Assembly (NCBI GenBank): GCA_964247055.1
Contig: OZ176053.1
Coordinates: 6,386,001-6,450,000 of the forward strand
Length of the DNA: 64,000 bases
Source: Paragordius varius
Taxonomy: Eukaryota; Nematomorpha
Direction: 5' to 3'
A model generated the notes under the pieces. It did no database searches. It was not told where the DNA came from and saw only the letters and a list, made by a program, of their open reading frames with translations. Shown here in pieces: positions 40,601-52,730 of this stretch. The position numbers were made by a program, and so were the translations under genes. Numbering within the stretch: the first letter of the stretch is position 1; each line of letters begins with the position of its first letter.

Positions 40601-43087
40601 TCGCAACAAACACCAAGTCCTAAGCCAGATTGGGATCCAAATAATATTATGCAACAGAATCAAATGGTGAATGAAGCGCAACATCAACAATTTCTGGCAG
40701 CCGCATATTTCATGTATTGTCAACAACAATCGTATATGGCATCTCTTGCCGCAAAAGGAGGACCTCAAAATGGCCCGCAACCGATCAACCAAAATTCACT
40801 GTCCAAAAATCAAGATGATGGATTAAAAGCTTCAAAACAGCCAAATAGTATGCCTGATCCAACTGGAATGAAAATTCACCGCGATCAGGATGACGCGGTG
40901 TTAGCTATGTGCACAGAAATAAAAACGATTCCATCAAATAAAATTGTCAAAATCGATAAAGATCAACATGAAGATGATAATAAAAATTATACATCGTCTA
41001 GTTTGGGTATTGGTATGAAATGTAGCACAAACGCTATTACTAGCAGCTTCTCTAAAAATGTTAATACGACAAAAATAAATATACCTGGGCTAAGCGAATA
41101 TGTTGCATCTTTACCACCACCTGCGTGTACCCATAATATAAACACATTGCCTTACATACCCAGGACGGAGAAATTTGTTTGCTCATCATGCGATAAAGTA
41201 TTTATGAAACAAAGTCAACTCACGCTCCATTTAAACGTACACTTGTTAGAGAAACCGTTTAAATGTGAAGCTTGCCAATCGTCGTTCCGTAACAAGGGTA
41301 TGTTGCAAAAACACAGGTGTATGGCTAAACTTAAAACAACTTCATCATTTTTATCCCAACACAGCCATCGAATGCGCTCTCGATATTCTGATGATATGAC
41401 CCCATTAGCCCAGGAACAACTTAATGGGGAAAATAATGCCTCGGAAGGGGCCAGTGTATCTTTGTTGTCAAACAATGTACATAACTTATCATACCATGAG
41501 ACCATAAATGATGCAATATCGTCTGTCCTTAATTTTGCAAACTTGCAATCACAATCCCTAGCCCATTCATCAAGCAACAAAATGGATGAAAATTGTTCGA
41601 ATAATCTCAGCAGTAATAATATTATCATGCCTAAAAATAATAATACTGGTGCTAGCACTAAAAAGAACAATAATTTAGGCGATCAAATGCATACCGTAAG
41701 TAAAAACAATACGTTAAACACTGATCCTCGTCCCTTTAAATGTGAAGATTGTCAGGTTGCTTTTCGCATTCAAGGTCATTTATCCAAACATCTGCGATCG
41801 AAAATGCACATTACTGGTTTAGAGAAAAATGGGAAAGTTCCAATCGGCACCTACGCGTTTTTTGATCAAAGGGCCAGCTTAAATGACATTGACACAACGA
41901 GTTGTACGGCATCCTTAGGTATTGTATTGATAATATAATTTTGCATACCATAAATTTTATTAATAGTAAATATCATAAAATAAGGGTTTAAAGTGAAAAG
42001 GAATGAACAGTTTAAACTCTTTTATTTAAGACATAAACTAAAAACTCAATGACTGTTTTTTAATTAATCCCGATTTTCACAACCTTAATTTATTTAAGTT
42101 TTATAACAATTAAGGGTTTCAAATTGTAAAAAAAAGACATTATCTTAGTTTTTAAGTCCAGCGCTCTCTTTAAAACAGTTTAAAGTGTCTTTTTTTTAGG
42201 TTTTATATTGTAATTATCTGTGGATCATATAATATTTTTTATTTCAGTCACATATAATATTATTATCATTTTATATATAATTTATTCATACATGATTTAT
42301 AGAGAGTTTGCATAAGTTGTTGAAACAAAATGACCTATTCACTCAAACGGCCACAACAATTACTACTTCAGCACTTGGTAAAAATTCAATAGTTGGCCCA
42401 ATCATGTGTCAACCGAATGAGGAATCATGCATGTCTAGCGATTTATCCATTAAATTAAATAATTCTACCACTGAGAACCCTGTGACAAAAATATGTGTTT
42501 CACCCATTTTTACACAACAAGCTAATGATAAAACTTTCGTATCTACTAATAACAAAACGACAAATATAGAAGAATCGAATCCTTTGGACAATTATAAAAG
42601 CATTGATACCTCAATCTCATTTGCTGAAAAATTATTATCCACCTCTTCAAGCGATAATAATGTTGCAGGAAATATTGGCACTTCAAAATCGATCCCTCCA
42701 CCTCCCAAAAAACGCCATCTTGCAATATTAACCAATAACGCATCATCGAATGATTGTTTGCAATCATCAAATTTAAATATTGGGCATACAGAACAAAATG
42801 AAACCGATAAGGGCCAACAACAACACACAAACAATGTAAAAACAAAAGACAAAAAGAAAAAATCCGAAATCAATGATACACCTATAGAGGAAGACGAATA
42901 TACTAGATTATCCAATCTTACCCATTCATCATCTAAATCAAATAATGTGGGAACGAATGGTGAAAAAACCATCGTAGCAACAAACTCAAGCACCCCAAAT
43001 CACCCCAATGAACATACAAATGATGCCTTGTACAATCTTGATATATTATGTTCAGCCACCAGTTTTTGTAAAAAAATTAATGCCTAA
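31605..43087 (+). CDS. Schnurri/SMA-9-like C2H2 zinc-finger protein
   Basis: Predicted 1,365-residue nuclear protein. Exons: 31605-32877, 37166-37338, 39502-39559, 40110-41918, 42303-43087; phases agree. Schnurri/HIVEP/SMA-9 proteins are large zinc-finger cofactors of SMADs in BMP signalling. The N-terminal third is Gln/Met/Asn-rich (QQMQMQWLMFASAMMG). Three fingers lie near the C-terminus: a pair at about residues 857-907 (FVCSSCDKVFMKQSQL, then FKCEACQSSFRNKGML) and a distant one at about 1044-1068 (FKCEDCQVAFRIQGHLSKHL), followed by VPIGTYAFF and DIDTTSC. Spacing and the tail motif match, from memory, the C-terminal finger group of Drosophila Schnurri and C. elegans SMA-9. Finger 2 ends HRC, so its last ligand is unusual. 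No N-terminal finger pair is present. The 32877/37166 junction is the weakest; the first exon also runs open to a stop at 32919-32921. Confidence 0.72.
32878..37165 (+). other. 4.3-kb first intron of Schnurri-like gene
   Basis: AT-rich. It contains a Rep2-family copy near 35885-36135 and an imperfect inverted repeat around 33462-33525 (GAACCGTTTTGATT and its near-complement AATCAAAACCGGTT). I see no coding exon in it. Confidence 0.55.
35885..36135 (+). repeat. Rep2-family repeat in Schnurri-like intron 1
   Basis: The best-preserved uninterrupted copy: CCTTTTGGGGTTTTATATCG, AAGCGATTTGAAATTTGAAT, TTAAGCCGAATTTAAAAATT, GCCTTTTAGGCGCATTATAT and TTGTCGCCATTTTTTTAT occur in the same order as in the copy split by the hAT element. 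Confidence 0.75.
38080..38780 (+). mobile_element. Decayed mariner-family DNA transposon
   Basis: The plus strand shows, across shifting frames, remnants of a mariner transposase: a HKKKSFLHRI-like stretch near 38190, PNRFDRKSCF...TKGVLYNELLKS near 38290-38375, LLHDNASFHTAE near 38475-38505 (around the catalytic D), and KEKQFFQA followed by TPER..KC near 38680-38740. Several stops and frame changes make it inactive. It lies in the second intron (37339-39501) of the Schnurri-like gene. I could not fix its terminal repeats. Confidence 0.75.
39030..39212 (-). other. Unassigned 60-codon open frame in Schnurri-like intron 2
   Basis: A minus-strand frame rich in charged residues (EEARKRGRHRYIWIRFKKLQ) and ending RCPNCPKVCV. 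The base composition is less AT-biased than its surroundings, suggesting former coding sequence, perhaps part of a transposon or a pseudo-exon. I do not recognise the family. Confidence 0.3.
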
Positions 43088-45341
43088 ACATGGCTATTAT
43101 TGGTGACATAGTTTATACCATGAACAAAGTCTTTATTAGGAAAATCCTTTACATTTTTCAAAACTATAGATAAAAAAGAATTGTGGTGCATATATACCTA
43201 AATATTTGACGCATTATAGATAACCATATATTTTATGATTGTCCCTGAAATTTGATATTCTTTGACCATATAATATGATTGTAAATTCAAATTGCCTATT
43301 TTTTGTGTAATATTAAAATGAAACAAACATTTGAATATTTGTAAGATACATTTGCATTTTGCCGATTAACTTTTTGTTTATCATTGCATTAAAAATCCTA
43401 ATACCCTATATGGGTTTTAAATTTATAACATTAGACAACTATAAATTTTATGCTACTTTTCGCTTAGAATTTTATAATTTTAGTTGGTTAGTCATTTTAC
43501 ATAGATATTACTATTCTCTTATATTATGTAAATTGTGTGAGAAGCATTTGATTTTTTTGTGCTCACCTATCATTTATATATAAAATTATTTGTTAATAAA
43601 TAATTATATAAAATATAACCTAATTAGGTTTAATTTGCCTTAAATTGAATGCGATAGAAATTTATAATATAATCTAAAAAAAATATTAATCAATTATGCT
43701 AATAGAATATATTTTTACATCGATTTTTGGTCAAAAATGTTTGTATTTGTCGAATTTTCGTAAATTTTTACTTCCTCCTGATATCATAATTCACATTTAT
43801 TTATTAAGACTTCTTGATTTTATTTATAAAATTTTGTAAAATTAATTAGAAAAACCAAGATTTATTTTGCAATTTTAATAACGTTTTTAAATATAATATC
43901 AAGGTCCTCTTTAAGAAAAATTACGGTGGTCGCATCTTAAAAACTAAAGCTCTAGTTTTATATTTCATCAGCATGAGTTGATTATAGGTAAAAATAACTA
44001 GCAGGAAAATGATTATAAACGTGGATAATGTTATAAACCTGGGATTCATTTCGAAATTATATACAGTATGCATTTTGGCGTCTACCAGCTAATTTTATAA
44101 CCAGCCAAATGAAAAAAATGGTTTAGCAAATGTTAATATTAACACACAAAATTATTTCGTACTGCTTATAAGAAAGAGGATCGAAGTGATTTACATAGGC
44201 TTAATTTGATGATTTTGTCTTACTAAATTTTGTAAATATTATAGCAATTTTCGTTTACATTTTATTTTATTGTTGATACATATTTAAATGCGGAATTTTG
44301 TGGATTTAATAAATATAATGGAAATTTTTATTGATTTTTGTTAATTATTACTAATGAAAATAAATTATTTAGATTTTTATTGATAAATACTTGTATATTT
44401 ATATTTTGATTGTTTTATATTGTTAATTTAATTAATGTAGATATTATTTTTCTCTGATTTTTATATTTTGCGTCGTTAATTATTTATAATTATTTAATAT
44501 TTTTAAATTGATAAATACAGGTAAAAATAATACGGTGTGTAATAATTATTAAATATTTTTGATAGAGAAATTTTTGCGGTTTTCAATGTATTCAGTAAAA
44601 AATATTTTTGTTTAACAATGATAATTATTATTAAATATAAATTAGCGGTTTTAAAATATTGAGGAAGTATTTGTTTTTGTTTTACATTGTTCATATTCTA
44701 AATGATGAGCAATTATTGAAATAATTACTAAATATAAAAAATTTATTTAAATTAGTCGGATATTATAAATGTATAAATATCAAATACAATAATATTAATG
44801 TCGGAAAATTCTTTTTATGTTGCTGTTTTTGAAATAAACCTATATTTTTATCAATATAAAAAATAGTTAATAATTATAAATAAATAACAATGCAAAAGAT
44901 AAAAAAACAAAATTAAATATATATATTCAAACCCGAATATTTTTACCTGTATATTTAATAATTATAAATAATTAACAAGAAAATGAATAAAATACAAATT
45001 TTATATAGAGGTATTTATCAATATTTAAAAAAATATTAGTAATTAATTTTAATTAGTGATAATTTACAAAAAAATCAAAAAATACCTATTTTACATATTC
45101 GTTAATTTATTTATAATCCATAAATTTCCGCATCAAAATACGCATCAACAAAATTCAAATACTAGCGAAAATTGATATATTCACAAAATCTAGCAATAAA
45201 AAATATCCATCAAATTAAGCACATCAATCAATCCTCTTTCATATAAGCAGTAAGAAATAATTTTGTGTGTTAGTATTTTACCAATTGGACCATTCCTTTC
45301 AACAATAAAATTAGTTAACAGACACTAAAATGAATACTGTA
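43088..45341. other. Intergenic, AT-rich, nothing recognised
   Basis: Downstream of the Schnurri-like stop codon. Rich in AATTATTA-type runs. The open frames at 43359-43583 and 44503-44694 have no recognisable content and look like chance. Confidence 0.5.
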
Positions 45342-46699
45342 ATATATACCATTTCCCAGTCTAAATAAACATTTTCCCAGTCAATCGAAACATTTTCTCA
45401 GTCAATCGAAACATTTTCCCAGTCAATAAAAACATTTTCCCAATCAATAAAAACGTTTTCCCAGTCAATAAAAACGGTTTTATTTTTGATGATAAATATC
45501 AAAACAAGATATAAAAATAACTTTTAACCATTATCATCGTAATATTAGGATATTATTTTTTATAAAAACACAATTATTATATGACAATTCTAAATATATT
45601 CCAGTGCACAATCATCAATGACTTATTCTTTAAAAATTATATTTTTGGAATTTGAGATGTTTTTAAGATAAGATTTTTTATTAATGGTTCGCATTAATAT
45701 TTGCCGAACGCTTCAAAACAGTTTTTAAACATTTCAAGTTTTTCCATTAGAATACTGTCGGAAAAAAATTCTAAACAAAAATTTTTTTCGATAAATTTAA
45801 AAATATTAAGTAAAAAGATATTTGACTAAAACAGTGGTGTCTAACCAAATGGCTTTGCGGGCCGCATTACTCAAAAAGCACAGCGTTCCGTTCGATATAT
45901 TTCATAAATAATTTTTCGATTAGACGTAATACTTTAAAATACAAAAATATAACAATTTTTTTTAATTTGTTACAAATTTAACAGACTCATTTATTATAAT
46001 TGCGTAAGAAATATGAAAATTACTAAGATTTTGTGATTTTATGGATTTCTAAATTTTTAGCTGGCCGCACAAAGATACTCGGCAGGCCGCGTTGGGCACC
46101 CGATAAACCAAATGATAAATATTAAAATTAGGGTAAAATTTATGTTTAAGATCCAATAGGAGGTGTTAAATGACCTTTCAGATAAAAATGGTATATTTTT
46201 ATAAATTTTATTATTTAATCCGTAACTATAGATTTTATAATTTAGCCACAGATATTGATGCGAACCATCGATAAAATAAAAAATCTTATCTTAAAAACAT
46301 CTCAAATTCCAAAAATATAATTTTTAAAGAATAAGTCATTAATGATTGTGCACTGGAATATATTTAGAATTGTCATATAATAATTGTGTTTTTATAAAAA
46401 ATAATATCCTAATATTACGATGATAATGGTTAAAAGTTATTTTTATATCTTGTTTTGATATTTATCATCAAAAATAAAACCGTTTTTATTGACTGGGAAA
46501 ACGTTTTTATTGATTGGGAAAATGTTTTTATTGACTGGGAAAATGTTTCGATTGACTGAGAAAACGTTTCGATTGACTGGGAAAATGTTTCGATTGACTG
46601 GGAAAACGTTTCGATTGACTGGGAAAACGTTTTGTTTGATTGGGAAAATGTTTCGATTGACTGGGAAAACGTTTATTTAGACTGGGAAATGGTATATAT
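45342..46699. mobile_element. Large foldback element with long inverted arms
   Basis: Arms of about 360 bp (45342-45703) and 450 bp (46251-46699) are near-perfect inverted repeats. Both ends read TATATACCATTTCCCAGTC inward. Next to each end lies an array of 21-bp units of the type TTTTCCCAGTCAATCGAAACA, about six on the left and nine on the right, which explains the arm length difference. The loop, 45704-46250, contains a hAT-like insertion. No coding capacity is seen, so it is non-autonomous. It sits in the intergenic region between the Schnurri-like and OCRL-like genes. Confidence 0.9.
45832..46102. mobile_element. hAT-like MITE nested in the foldback loop
   Basis: Starts CAGTGGTGTCTAACC and soon GCGGGCCGCATTACTC; ends GCAGGCCGCGTTGGGCACCC. 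These inverted ends are typical of short hAT elements. A clean 8-bp target duplication is not visible, so the right limit is approximate. Confidence 0.6.
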
Positions 46700-46966
46700 A
46701 AAAAAATTATAGTGCCAATATATGTTAGAATAAAAACGAACATAGATTTGTTTTAACCTAAAAATGGAGATATTGATAAATAATTTATTACATTGTCACA
46801 TATACATTGTAAATATGATTAATTACATAGCTGGTATCTGATATATAACCTTATGTAATTAGCTAAAATAATAAGTCACATATATAAATTTTGGCATTTT
46901 TATCAGGATTGCGCTAAATGTTTAATTATAATAACTATCGATTTCTTCCTTTCAATAAAAGAAAAA

Positions 46967-49900
46967 TCAAAAATTTTGCAAAATATTGCACAAAAAGGCT
47001 TTTCGTTTTTTATCTAAGAGATACTGTTGATGAAGTAATAATTCATTAGTTAACATATCATTGACAATATGAGAATTATCCTTGGATGATCCTGTAACAT
47101 CAACTAATTTGGCAGAAGGTCGTATCAATATACGCCCAAAGATTGAAGCTAATTATTAAATAATTAAATCAAATCCATAATGATTTTTACTTTAAAAAAT
47201 AAGTATGTGATAATCAATATAAGAGAGAACAATTTAAAATATACCTAATAATTCATAGCTAACGCCATTTTGCGAAGAATAATCTAACAAGCATTGCAAA
47301 AATGCGACCAAAAACTTAAGAGTATCACGATGTACTAGAGGCATTTTGTCCATTATCTAAATATGTAGGGAAAGAGTTTTATTTATTTTTTTAACCTTAA
47401 ATACGCTTAACAACATTCAAATACATCTAAAAGAGAAAAACCGATACGGGGGTTAAAAATTATCGTAAATATAAATCACTTTAATCTTATTATTACTTGG
47501 ATTTTATAAAACTGGGCTAATTTTAGCAATTGTGATGGTTTAAAATTTGTAACCAATAATAAAAAGTAAAATAATCATTAAAACTTATTTTATTGATTAA
47601 AATAATATCAGTACACAGTCTAAAATTCCAACGTTCCGCCGTAAATATTATAATTGAATAATAAATTTGATCTATAAAAATGTTGATTTACTTCTCCAAT
47701 ATGGGGAAAATTTTCATTAATATTCTTACGAACCCTCCTACGAGCAGGCGGAATTGGCAATGATGTTATATTGTTGGGGTTTTGTTTGGCATTATTGGTT
47801 GATGCATGAAATGTATGTGTTGAATGATGATTGTGATGGTCTTTAGTTATTTGCCCTAATATATTTATCAAAGTAAAAATGATTGGAATGCCTTTTTTTT
47901 AAATGAGACGATTGGCAAAAAAAATATTAAAACAGTAATGAAACTGATTTTAAAACCGAAAAAACCTTTAAACGGTCCTGAAGCCGTATATAATTTGTTT
48001 TCTTTTTTAAATCAATCAAATATTGGCTTTTTTATTGGAATTTTATTATAAAATTATTAATTGTTAAGATTTTTTCAGAAAAAATATAATATATTTATAT
48101 TTTTATGGTTAGACGGTAAGATTAAATAGACAATAAAATAAAACAAATTTTCCTAATATAACATTTCGTTTTAGGCTAATAAATAAAAACGTAAATTGGT
48201 AACATAAAACATTATATGCAATTGTAATCATAAATGTTATAAAGGAAAAATCGCGGTTCAAAAAAGTATAGCTGTATTAAAAAAATATTTGTCCTCTATT
48301 TTCTTTGTCTAAATATTTTAAATTTTTGCTATAAAAATATTTTATTTTATCACACACTCTAATGACTAAAAGGCATATCAAACCTTCTAAATTAGTTTCA
48401 TCAACCTCTTCATCAACGTGCAAAACAGTAGAAACCAAATTTTCATAAAATTTGACTGGAAAGACGGGTTCGCGCAAAGCTTCGAGAAATATTATAAGCG
48501 CATCGCAAATGGAATGGACGTCGCATTCTGTAATATGGAGAGATTAAATTTATTTTTTTCCCCATAAAATATAAAAATTGAAAATATAATCAAAACGAAA
48601 AAAATATACATGTAAAAGTCATAACTCTTCTTTAAAAAGGAAATAATAATATATGAATGATTTCAAATGCAAAAACAATAGAAAAAATTAAGAGACAAAC
48701 AAACATGTTTAACTTTAAATTATAGTTATGATACCTTTAATTAATGAGGTGCCAAAGTCAAGCGAATCTCGAATTACATTTATCTCTTCGATTGGCCCAG
48801 GTTTTTGAAACAAATCTGGCTAAACCAAAAATTTAATTTTCTCATAAGTTTAAATTTTAAATACTTAAACAAAATTTATTAATTGAACCTAACTCGCGCC
48901 GTTAATAACACTAATCTTCCTGATAAAATGTATTTTATTGATTATTTGAAAAAAACACCCTATTTTAATTTAAAACCTTTTATATTATTGATATACTAGC
49001 TGTATATTCAACCCTAAGAAAGCCATCTATAAAACCCCTATATCTTACTGATTTACAATATGGTGTTTTTATTTGGGGATTATTCTTTTTAATGGTTAAA
49101 ACTTAGCTTTAGAAGTTGGCTATGACCTTATTTTTGTCCATATAAATAGATTGTATTGCAGTCTTATAATGACAAATTTAGCTTGTATATACATTATTAA
49201 ATGCCCTTTGTAAATTGATTATATATAAATTATGTATAATGGTTAAAATATACCGCTTTTATCCCTCGTTCCAAAATTTGTGCTACCATAATCCAAATTT
49301 CGCACGGGACATGTGCGTTGAGATCTAGGAGCGAAAATGATAAGTAATTTTTAGATTCTATATATTTTATTGCATCCTTTTTATGATTTTGCAGAATAAG
49401 ATTGGTCGGGATATCAGTTTGCGCAGTGGGATCATTTACTGCATGTTGGGATAATTCGTCGTCAAACTACATTGCAATATGGTAAAAGTATTTAAATTAT
49501 TGCATACATGAAAATATGGAATCATAAACACAAAACAAGACTAATATTTCTTTGTAAAGATCAAAAAATTTTAACCTTGATTTTTTTATGCATAACCAAT
49601 TGTTTGAGTCCCATAATAGGGAATAGATATGTAAATTGACGCCACCTCAAATATATAGCAAATTGTGATTATTATTTAGGTTATATAAAATATCAATTAA
49701 AAAGTATGGATGTCTACAGGAAATGTGAAATTAATTTGGAAAAACCCCAAGTCCAATAGTTGTGTAATAAGCTAACACGCACGAAACTAGTAATTACCAT
49801 TGATAATAGTTTTCTTGTATCGCTTTATATTAAATTTTTTATTACAATTTGTTTTTTTAGCAATTTTGCAATTTTTTATTGTTAATAAATTACTATGTAA

Positions 49901-52693
49901 TTGTAAAAAACTTACATATAGTTAAAATAATTGTTTCATGTTACAATTCACACAAAAATTAATAAACTTAATAAATTCGTTTTTTATTTATATAGAAATT
50001 CGGATAATGATATGAAAAAATTAAAACCAAATCTATCAACGGTTTTTCAACCGCACTATGGTAGGGAAGAGCGCCCTTTTCCACCATTTCTTCCAAAGAT
50101 GCTCCGAAACAACTTTTTACATACGTACCGATAACCGATATGTGTAAAGGGCAACGGATATTTAACAAAGAGTTAAGGTTAATAAACTTAAAAAAAGGGG
50201 TAAACTATACTTTAAAAGTTGTATAACAAAATATATGAAAAAAAAGGATATGAAAAAATCTTTTCCGTTTTCCAAATGCAATATAAGTATATCGTCAAAT
50301 GAATCAGCGCCAGAATTCAAGAGGGGTGCTTGTGTTTTTGTGACGCAACATGTGATTGCTATGGGACATTCTTCGCCTTTAAAAAGGAACAAAAAACTTT
50401 ATAACAAAGTATTTTTGATTTTAAACCCCATATAATGTGATTACAACTATCTTATTTATTCTTTTAGCGTAAAAAATTCCAAAATATCTAAATGTATTAA
50501 ACAAAAACATAAATGATAAAATGGTCTTATAAAACAAAATATATCCGTATTTTGCAGTTTTAATATCGAAATATTAATTAAAAAAATCGTTTAAATTTCA
50601 ATTGAATTGGTATGATAATCACCAAATAACTTTCTTAAATTTAAAAAAAAAAGATGACACTCTGAAAAGTTTAAATATGATTTCAATATAAAATTCTATA
50701 TTAATAAAACTCATTATTAATATGAAATATATGTTTATAGTATAGTTTATATTTTTTCAGTATTATTTTAATTTAAAACAAAATTTTTATTTTTTAAAAA
50801 ATATATAAAATATAGGTAATTTTTAATCTTAAAAACATATATTTTATTTGAGGGTGAATTTGAATTGTTCGAGGGTGAATTTCAATTGTTCAAGGGTGAA
50901 AATGAATTGTTTAAGGGTGAAATTGAATTGTAAATGGTATATAATTATTTAATGCCAGCCAAATAGATTGAGAAAATTAATTATTGAATATATTTATTAA
51001 TCAAAAGCAAACTTAATATTTTGGACAAATATACAGTTATTAAAAAAACTTACCTGGGTAAATAAAATTAGATTCGGCATATTTGTGGGGAGAAATCGAA
51101 AGCCATGATTTACATAAAACCTTGGTACCAAATTTGGGTGTAAATTCGAATTGAAGTGGGACCTGTCCGACATTCGTCAAAGTGATATGTTTAGTTTTCT
51201 TCTCCATGAAATGCGTTTTATTAAAATTAACCTGCAAAAATATAAATATTTAAAAATTTATATGCGGCGATTGAAAAATTAATATATATTCGGATTAATA
51301 AATTATTCATTTTTAGTTTATATTTAATTTTATTTTTACGTTTGACAAAAATTACTTGTCGTAATGAAAATTCACTTTAATAAATTCATTCAATTTAGCT
51401 GATTATAATCCCAATATTAATATTATATATATTATTTTAAACAAAATATTAAAGAATGTGTGTAACCATTGAATTTATTCGTGATTATATAAATATTAAT
51501 AAAAATTACTTCCAAAGTATCTAATTCGGCATGTGGTAAATATTCATTTTCAATTTTATCAATATTTTTCATAGCATGCTCATACACCTGTTTAAAGCGG
51601 CTTTGGTCTGTAATATTGAGCTGTAAAGATGACAAAAAGTTTATGATAAAAACAAAAAGTTTCATTTGTGATTTTAGGATAGAACCCATAAAGACCATAT
51701 ATAATATAAAGAGCAAAAAATCTTTCATACATACCTTTAAATTAAACAGAGCGCTAACTGGTTTATGATCACTGAGCCTTAATTTTGGATGACTTCGATA
51801 CCGGATAAGAATAATTTTTTCAGGATTCAGGGATCGCCATAGAATTCTATCACACCATGAAGGGACACGTGCTTTTTCACTGAGTACAAAATAAAAATTG
51901 TTTTTAATTCATTATAATAATCTCAACAATAAATTTGATAGATATTTAAAACATAAATTTTGGTATATAGTTATTTCGTTATGCGTATAATTATTTATAA
52001 AACATTAGGATATATATTAGTAATCATAATGATTTAAAACAAATTTATATAAAACTAACCTAGTATCATAATGATCAGTTCCCGGATCATATTTATAGGT
52101 TGGGGGGAAATCAATGGGTCCCTCTTCGAAACCGTCAAATATTCTTCCGAATTCTTTTTGGCGAGATAACTACAGAAAATAATATTTATGTAAGGCCGAT
52201 TGAAATAAATATTAACACAAAAATTATGCGCCAAATACTTAATATTGAGCATTTTAAACTAAAAGTAAATTAATATTTTGAAGTTAGGTAACTTAAATTA
52301 TATGAATAAAGAGTATGTGAAAAAAATAGTTGACAAATCGTTATTTAATACAAAAAAATATTTTCTAAAAATTAAAACAGATCATATTGGAATGTTTTCA
52401 TATTATTAATTATTCATCAAAATAAATCACTTGATCAAATTTCATGAGCGTATCAATTTGATTGTTTGATATTTGTTCCTTAGCATGTGATTGATTATCG
52501 ATATCGATGCGGTAATTTAGATCACCAAACCAAAATAAGTAACTATTTTTAATTTATGTAGCAACAAAATTGTAATAAATTAAAAAGACAAGGATAATAA
52601 ATATTTTACTCATGATCCAATATACTAATGCCACCAAATTGATTGAATTGAATTTTATTGGCTATATCATTATAATCCTATCGAAAAAAAAAC

Positions 52694-52730
<37 letters not shown>

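Noticed and set aside
41215-41670. 151-codon minus-strand open frame
   Set aside because: Antisense shadow of the zinc-finger exon.
46489-46680. Open frame encoding a heptad-like repeat (TGKMFRL units) and its minus-strand twin
   Set aside because: It is the 21-bp tandem array of the foldback element read in frame; 21 is a multiple of three, so any frame gives a 7-residue repeat.
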